From: an uncultured Bacteroidia bacterium
GTDB taxonomy: Bacteria > Bacteroidota > Bacteroidia > Bacteroidales > UBA932
Direction of reading: 5' to 3'
Length of the DNA stretch: 64,000 nucleotides
Assembly: GCA_902781705.1 (NCBI GenBank)
Contig: CACZKE010000004.1
Coordinates: 62,001 to 126,000, forward strand
The number at the start of each line of letters is the position of its first letter. Position 1 is the stretch's first letter. Under the pieces are notes generated by a model. The model saw only the letters and a program-made list of their open reading frames with translations, searched no databases and was not told the origin of the DNA. This document shows positions 8,388-16,054 of this stretch, one piece after another. A program made the translations under genes and the position numbers.

Positions 8388-10172
8388 TTATTGTACGAAG
8401 GCGACGATTTCGCCCTTGGCGACGTTCTCGCCCTGCTTTCCGAGGACGGCGACCACATGCCCGTCCACGGCGGAGACGATCTCCTCCATGCCGTACCAGG
8501 CCTGTACATGGCCGATCACCTGTCCGGCCTTCACGGCCGTTCCCACGATCGGGGCGGCGGAGGCGTCGTCCACATCGACCTGCCACAGCAGCTGTCCCTT
8601 GACGGGAACCTGCACCGGCGTGGCCTTCGGGTACTTGGCGACATATTCATCGACGGAGAACTTGGGCATCTCCACGACGGGGCGGGTGACGACGATGGGG
8701 GCACCGGCCTTGGCCTTGAAGTCGGCCAGTTCCTTGTTGAAGCGCTCCTTGGCGATACCGCTCTTGTAGTCGCGGTACTGGCGCTCGTGCATGGCCATCT
8801 CGAAGAGTTCCTCGTCGTCCTCGCCGTAGTCCCAGCCTTCCTCGTCCATCATCTTGCGGAACTTCGGAAGTTCGTCCGGGTAGTTGTCCTGCGGGTTGCC
8901 GGTGGAGAACTCCAGGCCCTTTTCCTTCGCCAGGGCGACGATCTCCGGAGCCAGTTCGCCCGGGAGTTTGCCCATGTTGCCGAGGATCATTCCCCAGGTA
9001 TCCTTGTCGATGGTGGTCCAGCGGGGCTTGCCGCTGAGCATGTTGAACAGGTTCATCAGGGCCGTGTTCTTCACATACTGGCTGAACGGGGTCACGAGGG
9101 GCGGATAGCCGAGTCGCGGCCACACGTATTCGACCTCCTCGAAGAGTTTGACCATGAGCGTGTCCAGGGACATCTCGGGACGTCCGTGGGCCCGCTGGGT
9201 GGCGTTGATCGCGCCCTGGAAGCCCTTGAGGTCCGCCATCATGGAACCCATCATGCCGCCCGGAAGGCCGCAACCCACCAGAAGGGAGGTCATCTTGGCG
9301 TTGGACGGGTTGATCCAGTAGCCCAGGAAGTCGTCGATGAACTTCTGGGTGAGGCGGCGCACCTCCATGTAGGCGTCCATGTTCAGGTCCTTCACCAGGA
9401 AACCGTCGCAGCGGAGCATCTCGCGGATGGTGATGACGTCCGGATGGACCTTGCCCCAGGAGAGGGGCTCCACGGCGACATCCAGGTAGTCGGCGCCGGC
9501 GCGGGCCACTTCCAGCATGGAGGCGGTGGAGAAGCCGGGACCGGTATGTCCATGGTACTGGACCTTGATGTGCGGATATTTCTTCTTGATGTCGTGTACG
9601 AGTTCGCCGAGAACGTTCGGGCGCCCGATGCCGGCCATGTCCTTGAGGCAGATCTCGTCGGCCCCGTAGCCCACGACCTTGTCCACGATGTCCATGTAAT
9701 AGGCGACGGTGTGGACGGGGGAGTGGGTGATGGAAAGGGCGACCTGGGAGATCATTCCGCCTTTCTTGGCGCCCAGGACGGAACCCTTAAGGTTGCGGTG
9801 GTCGTTGAGGCCGCAGAAGGAACGGGCGATGTCGGTGCCCTGGATCTTCTTGACCTTGAACATGAGCTCGCGGACGTCGTTCGGGACGGGGTTCATGCGC
9901 AGGGCGTTGAGGCCGCGCTCGAGCATGTGCGTCTGGATGCCGGCCTTGTGGAAGGGAGCCGTCCAGGCCCGGACCGCCTTGTTCGGGTTCTCGCCGAACA
10001 GGAGATTCACCTGTTCGAAGGCGCCGCCGTTGGTTTCCACGCGGTCGAAGCAGCCCATGTCGATGATGGCCGGGGCTACTTCCACGAGTTGGTCCACCCG
10101 GGGAACGTACTTCCCGGAACTCTGCCACATATCCCTGTACACCAGGGAGAACTTGATTTCTCGCTTTGCCAT
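8388..10172 (-). CDS. Pyruvate carboxylase subunit B / oxaloacetate decarboxylase alpha-like protein without biotin lysine
   Basis: The 594-residue protein has an HMGL-type TIM barrel (about 1-270, with KDMAGIGRP and HGHTGPG), a PYC/OADA central domain (about 290-480, LPGGMMGSMMADL, WPRLGYPPLVTPFSQYVKN) and a C-terminal biotinyl-like domain (about 525-594). This family moves carboxyl groups between biotin and pyruvate/oxaloacetate. In the carrier domain the normal AMKM hairpin reads QAWYGMEE (W559-Y560-G561-M562), so the biotin-accepting lysine is absent. The codons TGG TAC GGC ATG are unambiguous. The barrel lysine is retained. It may act with a separate biotin carrier or have a different role. 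The gene is monocistronic. Confidence 0.85.
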   Translation of the reverse strand: MAKREIKFSLVYRDMWQSSGKYVPRVDQLVEVAPAIIDMGCFDRVETNGGAFEQVNLLFGENPNKAVRAWTAPFHKAGIQTHMLERGLNALRMNPVPNDVRELMFKVKKIQGTDIARSFCGLNDHRNLKGSVLGAKKGGMISQVALSITHSPVHTVAYYMDIVDKVVGYGADEICLKDMAGIGRPNVLGELVHDIKKKYPHIKVQYHGHTGPGFSTASMLEVARAGADYLDVAVEPLSWGKVHPDVITIREMLRCDGFLVKDLNMDAYMEVRRLTQKFIDDFLGYWINPSNAKMTSLLVGCGLPGGMMGSMMADLKGFQGAINATQRAHGRPEMSLDTLMVKLFEEVEYVWPRLGYPPLVTPFSQYVKNTALMNLFNMLSGKPRWTTIDKDTWGMILGNMGKLPGELAPEIVALAKEKGLEFSTGNPQDNYPDELPKFRKMMDEEGWDYGEDDEELFEMAMHERQYRDYKSGIAKERFNKELADFKAKAGAPIVVTRPVVEMPKFSVDEYVAKYPKATPVQVPVKGQLLWQVDVDDASAAPIVGTAVKAGQVIGHVQAWYGMEEIVSAVDGHVVAVLGKQGENVAKGEIVAFVQ

Positions 10173-10193
10173 AGCTGTGTTTTTGTCAATTCA

Positions 10194-10201
10194 CAAAGTT
10201 A
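10194..10201 (-). promoter_or_regulatory. Putative -7 element of the pycB-like gene
   Basis: TAACTTTG on the minus strand matches TAnnTTTG and lies 22 bp before the start codon, directly after the esterase stop. No clear -33 element is seen. Confidence 0.5.
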
Positions 10202-10206
10202 GCAAT

Positions 10207-11142
10207 TTATTCCATTTCCTCCGCGAAGAAACGCACCATCGCATCCCGAATTTCGTAGAACCGGGGCGTGTAGGACAGGTCGTCGGCGAGGTGGAGCCGG
10301 TGCCGGGCCTCCTCGCAGGGATGGTGTTCGGCCTTCAGGCCGATGGATACGGCCTTCTCATAAATGGCCTGCGTCCCGTACATCTTATCGACAAACAGGG
10401 GGGCGACCAGGGACAGCTTCTTGAAAGGGTAACCGGCCCCGTACGGCATGACCGGATCGTTGACGGACTGGAAGGAAAGGATCGGGACGGAGGCGTTTTC
10501 CAGGACGGAAAGGTCTGTAACAGAGCCCCAGAGGTTCGCGATGCCCCGGATATGGAACGCCTGGGTGATGCGTGGAGTCACTTCCTTCATGGGCTTTTCC
10601 CCATACAGCCGGAAGGCCAGGTTCAGGGCCGTGATGGCCCCGGCGCTCGTTCCGCAGAGGAATATCCGGTCCCGGTCAATGCGGAGGTCTTTCCGTCCCA
10701 GCAGGTACTCGAGGGCTGCATCGGTATCCTCCAGCGCCCGGAGTTCCGCCTGCCGGATCTCCTTTTTCGTGGCGTGGAAGCCCAGCCGGTAATCGATGGA
10801 AACCGCCACATAGCCCAGGGATGCGAAATACTCGCCCCATCCCTTCTGTCCGGGTTCCGCCTTGTTGCCGATGAAAAAGGACCCGCCGTGCATCAGCAGG
10901 AGCAGGGGCCGCTTGGCTTCGGCATCGTCCCCGACCGGCGTGTAGATGTCCATTTCCAGCGTGACAGGTTTCGGAATGCCGCTGTGGAACAGGAGTTTGA
11001 AGGTGGATTTCTTGTCGCCGATGGGAGCGTGGGTATAATACCCCATGGCGGTCCCGTAGGGGACGTCCGTGTCCACCTTCACTTCATAAGCGGGTGTCGT
11101 AAAAGGAAGTGCCATGGCGAGGAAAACCGTCAGCAAACTCAT
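10207..11142 (-). CDS. Alpha/beta-hydrolase, secreted esterase/lipase type
   Basis: The 311-residue protein begins with a probable signal peptide (MSLLTVFLAMALPFTTPAYE), so it should act in the periplasm or outside. It has the oxyanion motif LLLLMHGGSFF, followed by SLGYVAVSIDYRLGF and the nucleophile elbow GTSAGA, as in BD-FAE/carboxylesterase-like alpha/beta hydrolases. A catalytic Asp may lie in SFQSVNDPVMPYGA, where the second half has the usual position. Substrate is unknown. It starts 2 bp after the stop of the flavin-reductase gene and is surely cotranscribed with it. Confidence 0.82.
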   Translation of the reverse strand: MSLLTVFLAMALPFTTPAYEVKVDTDVPYGTAMGYYTHAPIGDKKSTFKLLFHSGIPKPVTLEMDIYTPVGDDAEAKRPLLLLMHGGSFFIGNKAEPGQKGWGEYFASLGYVAVSIDYRLGFHATKKEIRQAELRALEDTDAALEYLLGRKDLRIDRDRIFLCGTSAGAITALNLAFRLYGEKPMKEVTPRITQAFHIRGIANLWGSVTDLSVLENASVPILSFQSVNDPVMPYGAGYPFKKLSLVAPLFVDKMYGTQAIYEKAVSIGLKAEHHPCEEARHRLHLADDLSYTPRFYEIRDAMVRFFAEEME

Positions 11143-11144
11143 GA

Positions 11145-11723
11145 TCAGAAGTTTTCGGCCAGCCGGAGGCCGAAGCGCGTCGCCGCCTCGATCTTTTCCT
11201 CCAGTTCATCCGGCGTGCTGTAGTCCAGGTTCCAGGCCGCGACCGTGAGTACCGTTCCCAGGTCCCAGAGCCGGGACAGGGCCTGCAGGTAGGAGGACCC
11301 CTGTTCCCGTGCATCACCGGTCGGGATGTTCATGCCGCGCGTGGTGATGTACATCACTTTCTCGCACTTGCAAAGCCCCACGCAGGACCTTCCGTTGTCC
11401 GTGAAGGTGATGTCGAACAGGGAAGTATGCTCGAAGAACACCTTTACCACCGCCGGGAAACTCATGTCCCAGAACGGGGCGGCGACCACGATCCGGTCCG
11501 CCTCCGCGATGGCCTTGGCGGCCTCCACGGCCCATGCCGGTACGTTCCCGGCTTCCCGCTGGGCATAAGTCTCCGGCGTCAGTGGTTCCATCGGCATCTG
11601 CGTCAGGTCGTACCGAGTAATGTCATACCGTTTTGTGAGCGCCTCGATGATGGGTACCGCCAACCTTCGCGTCCGGGATACCTCCCCCCGGAGGCACGCA
11701 TCGATGAAAACGAGTTTCTTCAT
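11145..11723 (-). CDS. Flavodoxin-fold NAD(P)H-dependent oxidoreductase (azoreductase-like)
   Basis: The 192-residue protein starts MKKLVFIDACLRGEVSRTRR. That N-terminal strand-loop is the FMN phosphate-binding part of the azoreductase/quinone reductase family, and VVAAPFWDMSFPAVVKVFFEH is the family's second flavin-binding segment. It should reduce quinones, azo or nitro compounds with NAD(P)H in the cytosol. The frame is open upstream into the tRNA-His gene, but ATG 11723 just after a -7 box is the sensible start. The esterase gene follows at 2 bp. Confidence 0.85.
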   Translation of the reverse strand: MKKLVFIDACLRGEVSRTRRLAVPIIEALTKRYDITRYDLTQMPMEPLTPETYAQREAGNVPAWAVEAAKAIAEADRIVVAAPFWDMSFPAVVKVFFEHTSLFDITFTDNGRSCVGLCKCEKVMYITTRGMNIPTGDAREQGSSYLQALSRLWDLGTVLTVAAWNLDYSTPDELEEKIEAATRFGLRLAENF

Positions 11724-11738
11724 GTCCAGTGCTTTTTG

Positions 11739-11746
11739 CAAAGATA
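11739..11746 (-). promoter_or_regulatory. Putative -7 element of the azoreductase-esterase pair
   Basis: TATCTTTG on the minus strand lies 15 bp before the start codon. The upstream DNA is the tRNA-His terminator; no perfect -33 element was found. Confidence 0.5.
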
Positions 11747-11750
11747 CAAC

Positions 11751-11779
11751 AAAAAAGCCGCCCGTAAAAGGCAGCTTTT
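11751..11779 (-). terminator. Terminator after tRNA-His
   Basis: On the minus strand AAAAGCTGCC, a short loop and GGCGGC followed by TTTTTT form a stem with a T-run directly after the tRNA. Confidence 0.7.
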
Positions 11780-11786
11780 GAAGGAG

Positions 11787-11860
11787 GGTGGATGATGGGG
11801 CTCGAACCCACGACACTCGGAACCACAATCCGATGCTCTACCAGCTGAACTACATCCACC
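11787..11860 (-). tRNA. tRNA-His (anticodon GTG)
   Basis: The minus strand folds as a cloverleaf with acceptor GTGGATG/CATCCAC, T-loop TTCGAGC and anticodon loop ATTGTGG. An encoded extra G at -1 (11860) faces C73 (11787), the hallmark of tRNA-His. CCA is not encoded. A strong promoter lies 13 bp upstream and a terminator follows. Confidence 0.96.
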
Positions 11861-11873
11861 GTATGTTGGACTG

Positions 11874-11903
11874 CAAAGGTACGAAAAATTTCGTTCCCTG
11901 CAA
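11874..11903 (-). promoter_or_regulatory. Promoter of tRNA-His
   Basis: Minus-strand TTG (11903-11901), 19 bp, TACCTTTG (11881-11874): a perfect-spacing Bacteroidetes promoter immediately before the tRNA. Confidence 0.8.
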
Positions 11904-11930
11904 GGCATTGGCCCAAAAATCCGAAAAAAA

Positions 11931-12590
11931 TCAGGATTCGGGGGCGTAGGAACCCTTCCTTTCGTATAGCATGAGGGGCCCGCTGTCCAGGGCATACCAA
12001 CTCCACTGGAGCAGGACGGCGACCGGGAAGGTCGCCAGCGTCTTCTGGCTTTCGCTGTAGGCGTTGACGGGGGCTTCCATCGGGATGCACAGGAAGACGT
12101 CTTCCTGTTTGTCTCCGAGGGAGCCTTCGTGCTGGAGCCGGAGTTTGATCCCGTCCTTGCCGACCGTATAGGAGGCGGTGGTCTCATGCTTGGCAGGATC
12201 GTCGCAGGGGAAGGAAGCCAGGAGGTTCAGATAGCCGGCGCTGAACCAGGCGTCGGTGACCTGGACCGGGCTGCCCGAAGGATCCTGCGGAAGTCCTTCG
12301 ACCGGGGAGGGAACGATGATGCCGGCATCCCAGATGCCGTTCACGTCGATCTCCACGGCGTTTTCCCCGGTGAGGGGGTGCGTCTTGTAGGAAACCAGGG
12401 CCCGGCGGGATGTGTTCACGTCCAGTTTGCCTTCATTGCCGACGACGGTCATCCGGACACCGCCGTCCGTCGTGAAAACGCCGGAGGCGATATGTCCGGC
12501 TTCGATGCCGGAGTAGATGACGGAATCACTTTTGTGGCAGCCGCTCAGCAGAAGGATGCCGCTGAGGAGGGCGAGTATCATTTTTTTCAT
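11931..12590 (-). CDS. Lipoprotein of unknown function
   Basis: I do not recognise this 219-residue protein. It has a clear lipoprotein signal peptide, MKKMILALLSGILLLSGC, with the lipobox LLSGC, so it is exported and lipid-anchored. The rest is a beta-rich sequence of alternating short strands with a single extra-cytoplasmic cysteine region, without catalytic motifs that I can name. Its ATG overlaps the stop of the Fur-family gene (ATGA, 4-nt overlap), so the two are translationally coupled and probably functionally linked, for example as a regulated envelope protein in a metal or peroxide response. That link is inference. Confidence 0.8.
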   Translation of the reverse strand: MKKMILALLSGILLLSGCHKSDSVIYSGIEAGHIASGVFTTDGGVRMTVVGNEGKLDVNTSRRALVSYKTHPLTGENAVEIDVNGIWDAGIIVPSPVEGLPQDPSGSPVQVTDAWFSAGYLNLLASFPCDDPAKHETTASYTVGKDGIKLRLQHEGSLGDKQEDVFLCIPMEAPVNAYSESQKTLATFPVAVLLQWSWYALDSGPLMLYERKGSYAPES

Positions 12591-13048
12591 GCGTTCTTGC
12601 TTTTACGGGTGGGACGGGCGATGAGTTGGATGTCGATGTCTTCCACGGTGAAGCCCCTGAACTTACGCCGTTTCAGGTGGGTCTGTACGAGGTCCATCAG
12701 TTCCTCGTCGAAGACGTCGCGATAGTGATGGTTCTCCCGGTCGTAGAGGTGGATATGACGGAAGTTATTGACGTCGAAATACATCTTGTTGTTCCCGCTG
12801 AGGCGGCGGTTGTAGATCCTCAGGTCCGCCAGTTGGGAAAGGATGTTATACACCGACGCGACCGTCACCTTGACGTTGCCCCGGCGTCCGATTTCCTCGG
12901 AAACCATGTCTGCGGAGGCGTGGCCGAGGGTGCGCATCGCCTCATGGACCTCCAGCCGCTGCCGGGTCGCCTTGAGGCCATGCCGCTTCAGACGCGTCCG
13001 GAACTCGTCTGTCGTAGGCATGTTGGGAGTAGTATTCTGCGTGGCCAT
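12587..13048 (-). CDS. Fur-family transcriptional regulator, cysteine-free
   Basis: The 153-residue protein has the Fur N-terminal winged helix (about 15-90; LKRHGLKATRQRLEVHEAM, then HASADMVSEEI and VTVASVYNILSQLADLRI) and a short dimerisation domain with a histidine-rich FRHIHLYDRENHHYRD segment. Fur, Zur and PerR usually carry CxxC structural zinc sites; this protein has no cysteine at all, more like the Irr branch. ATG 13048 is used; the in-frame TTG 9 bp upstream is less likely. The promoter upstream contains a 19-bp perfect palindrome that is probably its own operator. It is coupled to the lipoprotein gene. Confidence 0.88.
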   Translation of the reverse strand: MATQNTTPNMPTTDEFRTRLKRHGLKATRQRLEVHEAMRTLGHASADMVSEEIGRRGNVKVTVASVYNILSQLADLRIYNRRLSGNNKMYFDVNNFRHIHLYDRENHHYRDVFDEELMDLVQTHLKRRKFRGFTVEDIDIQLIARPTRKSKNA

Positions 13049-13054
13049 AGCAAA

Positions 13055-13086
13055 CAAAGTTACAATTAATTTGGAATGATTCCAAA
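13055..13086 (-). promoter_or_regulatory. Promoter of the fur-like gene
   Basis: Minus-strand TTTG (13086-13083), 20 bp, TAACTTTG (13062-13055), 6 bp before the start codon. The spacer contains most of the palindromic operator. Confidence 0.72.
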
Positions 13087-13087
13087 T
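13069..13087. promoter_or_regulatory. 19-bp palindromic Fur/PerR-type operator
   Basis: ATTTGGAATGATTCCAAAT is a perfect palindrome with 9-bp arms about a single central base. Its core TTGGAAT-N-ATTCCAA has the 7-1-7 geometry of Fur and PerR boxes. It sits between recN and the fur-like gene, overlapping the -33 element and spacer of the latter's promoter, the expected place for autorepression. Confidence 0.75.
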
Positions 13088-14742
13088 CAGAACAGGGATA
13101 CGCCCAGCAGGGACTCCGCGTTAGCGACCGCCGCTTCGGTGATGACGGATCCGGAGAGCAGACGGGCGATTTCCTGCACCCTTTCGGCAGGGGAGAGCGG
13201 GCGGATGGAGGTGACGTCGTTTTCCTTGCTCACCAGATAATGGGCCTTTCCCTTGGCCGCCACCTGCGGGAGGTGGGTGATGGCGAGGACCTGCATGTCG
13301 TCGCCCATCCGGCCGATCATCTGGCCCATCCGGTCCGCGGCGCTGCCGGACACGCCCGTGTCGATTTCGTCGAAAATGAGCGTGGGCATGGCCGTGTAAC
13401 GGGCCATCATTGCCTTGAGACTGAGCATGATGCGTGACATTTCACCGCCCGATGCCACCTTTGCAAGGTCCTGAGGGGCCTTTCCGGTGGATGAGAACAG
13501 GAACCGGACGGCATCCTTGCCGGAAGGCCCTTCGGCCGCGTCGGCGAGTTCCACCTTGAACACGGCACGGTCCAGTTCCAGGAATACCAGGGACTCTGCG
13601 ATGGCGTCCGCGAAACCTTCCGCCGCCTTCTGCCGGCTTGCGTGCAGGGCTTCCGCCGCTTTTCCATACGCGCGGGCGGCCTCGTCGGCCTCTTTCCGGA
13701 GTTCGGCCACCCGTTCTTCCAGGGCGCCGGTATCGGTCAGGTCGCGTCCGAGCCGGTCCCGGACGGCGATCAGTTCGCCTTCCGTAGCGACTCCGTGCTT
13801 CTTCATCAGTTCATACAGGAGCGACATCCGGTCCTCCACCTGCTCCAGTCTTTCGGGCGAAACTTCCAGCCGGTTGTTGGCTCCTTCCACCTCTTCCGCG
13901 ATATCCTCCAGTTCCAGCCGGACGGATTCCAACCGTTTTTCCAGCGGTTCCAGGGAGGGGATGAACCGGCCTGCCCGGGCCATCTGCTTCTCCGCTTCCT
14001 TCAACTGGGCGGTCAGGGGCGCCCGGTCGTCCGACGGGGTCAGGATCTCTTCCGCGGCGCTCAGGTACTCTTTCAGTTCCTCCGCGTGGGCAAGTTGCTT
14101 CTGCTCGGCTTCCAGTTCCTCCAGTTCTCCTTCCCGCAGCCGGGCTTCGTCCAGTTTGCGGAACAGGGCCTCATTGTAACCTTTTTCCGTCTGAAGGGCT
14201 GCCAGGCGGGCGGTCGTGTCGGCAAGCGCCTTCCGGGCCTCCTGCCAGGCCGACCAGGCCACGCGGCAGGCGGCGAGCCGGCTTCCGTTCCCGGCATAGT
14301 GATCCAGCATCGACATCCGGAACGCCGGGTCCGCGAGTCGGAGCGTCTGGTGCTGGGAATGGATGTCGATGAGCCTTTCCGACAGTTCCTGCAGGACAGG
14401 CAGGGACACCGGTTCGTCACTCACGAAACTGCGGGACCGGCCGGACCGGTTCACCACCCGGCGGATGGTCAGGGTGTCGGTCTCCTCCAGGTCGTTCCGC
14501 TCCAGGATGGCCTGCAGCGCGCTGTCTCCGGCTACCTGGAATTCCGCTTCCACCACGCACGTCTCCCCGTGCGCTCCCACCAGGGAGGCATCGGCCTTTC
14601 CTCCGAGTACGAGTTCCAGGGCACCGATGAGGATGGACTTGCCGGCGCCGGTCTGCCCGGTTATAATAACGAGACCCTCCGGAAAATCAATTTCCAGAGA
14701 GTCGATGAGTACGTAGTTGGAGACGTGGAGGGAGCGGAGCAT
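13087..14742 (-). CDS. recN: DNA repair protein RecN
   Basis: This 551-residue SMC-like ATPase acts in double-strand break repair. The N-terminal Walker A GQTGAGKS (29-36) and the C-terminal ABC half with SGGEMSRIMLSLKAM and the Walker B region LIFDEIDTGVSG are present, separated by a long coiled coil (about 150-370) rich in Glu, Leu and Arg. The ATG overlaps the rpoZ stop by one base (TAATG), so translation is coupled. The stop codon touches the palindromic operator of the divergently spaced next gene. Length is normal. Confidence 0.95.
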   Translation of the reverse strand: MLRSLHVSNYVLIDSLEIDFPEGLVIITGQTGAGKSILIGALELVLGGKADASLVGAHGETCVVEAEFQVAGDSALQAILERNDLEETDTLTIRRVVNRSGRSRSFVSDEPVSLPVLQELSERLIDIHSQHQTLRLADPAFRMSMLDHYAGNGSRLAACRVAWSAWQEARKALADTTARLAALQTEKGYNEALFRKLDEARLREGELEELEAEQKQLAHAEELKEYLSAAEEILTPSDDRAPLTAQLKEAEKQMARAGRFIPSLEPLEKRLESVRLELEDIAEEVEGANNRLEVSPERLEQVEDRMSLLYELMKKHGVATEGELIAVRDRLGRDLTDTGALEERVAELRKEADEAARAYGKAAEALHASRQKAAEGFADAIAESLVFLELDRAVFKVELADAAEGPSGKDAVRFLFSSTGKAPQDLAKVASGGEMSRIMLSLKAMMARYTAMPTLIFDEIDTGVSGSAADRMGQMIGRMGDDMQVLAITHLPQVAAKGKAHYLVSKENDVTSIRPLSPAERVQEIARLLSGSVITEAAVANAESLLGVSLF

Positions 14743-15089
14743 TACTCGCCGTTGATATCGATCGGGTTCTCGCTCTGCGCCCGGCGGTAGTACAGCTCGC
14801 CGTTCTCGAACTCGGCGATGGCCACAAGGTCCGGCTTGGGCTGGCGCTCATAGTACTTGGAGATTTCGATCTGCTCCTTGTTCTCGAACACCTCTTCCAT
14901 CGTGTCGCGGTCGTTGCGGAAATCCTCGAGCTTCTTGGTGAGCTCCTTCTTCTCGGCGGCTGCGATCTGGTTCGCCCGCTTGTACAGGATGACGACGGAC
15001 TCGTAGATGTTGCCGGTCGGGGCTGCGAGGTTCTTGATGTCGCGGGTGATGGTGTTCTGGGGAACTTTCTTCTTGCTGTTAGCGTCCAT
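14742..15089 (-). CDS. rpoZ: RNA polymerase omega-like subunit (Bacteroidetes type)
   Basis: The 115-residue protein matches the Bacteroidetes RpoZ/omega-like family: the Ω-type segment NTITRDIKNLAAPTGNIYESVVILYKRANQIA corresponds to the conserved omega core that wraps the beta-prime C-terminus, followed by a charged helical tail. Its position between bamD and recN is common in this phylum. ATG 15089 (MDANSKKKVPQN) is preferred to a TTG three codons upstream. The assignment rests on pattern recognition; overall similarity to proteobacterial omega is low. Confidence 0.78.
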   Translation of the reverse strand: MDANSKKKVPQNTITRDIKNLAAPTGNIYESVVILYKRANQIAAAEKKELTKKLEDFRNDRDTMEEVFENKEQIEISKYYERQPKPDLVAIAEFENGELYYRRAQSENPIDINGE

Positions 15090-15150
15090 ATCTGTCAATT
15101 CTTTTTTGTATCCATTAATAATTACCGCCCTTTTCTCTCGCGGGTTTCAA

Positions 15151-16035
15151 TTATTTTCCATTTGCTTTCTCCATGGCCTCGCGCTCCCGTTCGAAGTCCT
15201 TGGCCTTGAGTTCGAGTTCCTCGTCGGCCCCCTCGTACTTGCCCAGGGCGCGCTGCGAACGGCGGTACATCACGTCCAGTTCGCGGCGGTATTTGGATTC
15301 GGGATACTCGCCGATGAAGTTCAGGTAGTCGTCGGCAAAGGTGAGGTAGCGTTCCTGCTGCTTGGCCGGTACGCTGAGGCGGGCATAGTGGTAGGAAGCC
15401 ATCGCGGTATAGTAGAGGATGTTTTCCCGATAGCGGTTGTCGGCATTGTCCTTCAGGACGTTACGCAGGGCGACGCGGGCGGCGAGATAGTCCTCCATCT
15501 TGTAGTAGAGGCGGGCGTTCTCATAGGCCTTGCGGTCCAGCCGGTCATACAGGTCGTCCATCATCTTCTGGCAGGCCTCCAGGTGCCCCTTGTCCGACGG
15601 GTATTCCTGGACATACTGGGCGATGGCGGCCAGGCAGGTCCGCGTGGGCGTCTGGTCCAACTCCCAGCGGTAGGTGGCCCGGTACAGGCAGTCCAGGCGC
15701 AGGAAGATGGCCTCGCCCGTGAACGGGCTGCGCGGATAGTTCGAGATGAACTTCGCGAAATTGGACTCGGCGGTATAATAATCCTTGTAGCGGTAGTTGG
15801 ACAGGCCCCAGTAGAACTGGACCGTGTCGTCCCGCGGGGTGCCGCTGGTGAGGACGGCCATGGACTCGAACAACTGGGCCGCCTTGAGGTACTTCTTCTG
15901 GTTGAAAAAATCCATCGCCGCCTGGTACTTGGCGTCCACGTCGTTGGACGAAAGCAGCGTCTCGTACTGCGACTTGCAGGAAACCGCAGCCAGGAGGCCG
16001 GCGAGCGCAAGGATAAGGGTTCTTCTAAACTTCAT
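15151..16035 (-). CDS. bamD: Outer membrane assembly lipoprotein BamD
   Basis: The 294-residue lipoprotein (MKFRRTLILALAGLLAAVSC, lipobox AVSC) belongs to the BamD/YfiO family, an essential periplasmic partner of BamA. It carries TPR-like helix pairs, including YQAAMDFFNQKKYLKAAQLFESM, YYTAESNFAKFISNYPRSPFTGEA and DDYLNFIGEYPESKYRRE, each ending in the typical NYPxS/YPxS turn. A start two codons further upstream (ATG 16041) is possible. It follows trxB and precedes rpoZ in one minus-strand run. The bamA gene is at 23 kb. Confidence 0.92.
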   Translation of the reverse strand: MKFRRTLILALAGLLAAVSCKSQYETLLSSNDVDAKYQAAMDFFNQKKYLKAAQLFESMAVLTSGTPRDDTVQFYWGLSNYRYKDYYTAESNFAKFISNYPRSPFTGEAIFLRLDCLYRATYRWELDQTPTRTCLAAIAQYVQEYPSDKGHLEACQKMMDDLYDRLDRKAYENARLYYKMEDYLAARVALRNVLKDNADNRYRENILYYTAMASYHYARLSVPAKQQERYLTFADDYLNFIGEYPESKYRRELDVMYRRSQRALGKYEGADEELELKAKDFEREREAMEKANGK

Positions 16036-16054
16036 AGTCATACCTAAACGATAG

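Noticed and set aside
13049-13057. TTG start for the fur-like gene
   Set aside because: It adds three residues and would lie only a few bases after the -7 box; ATG 13048 is in better context.
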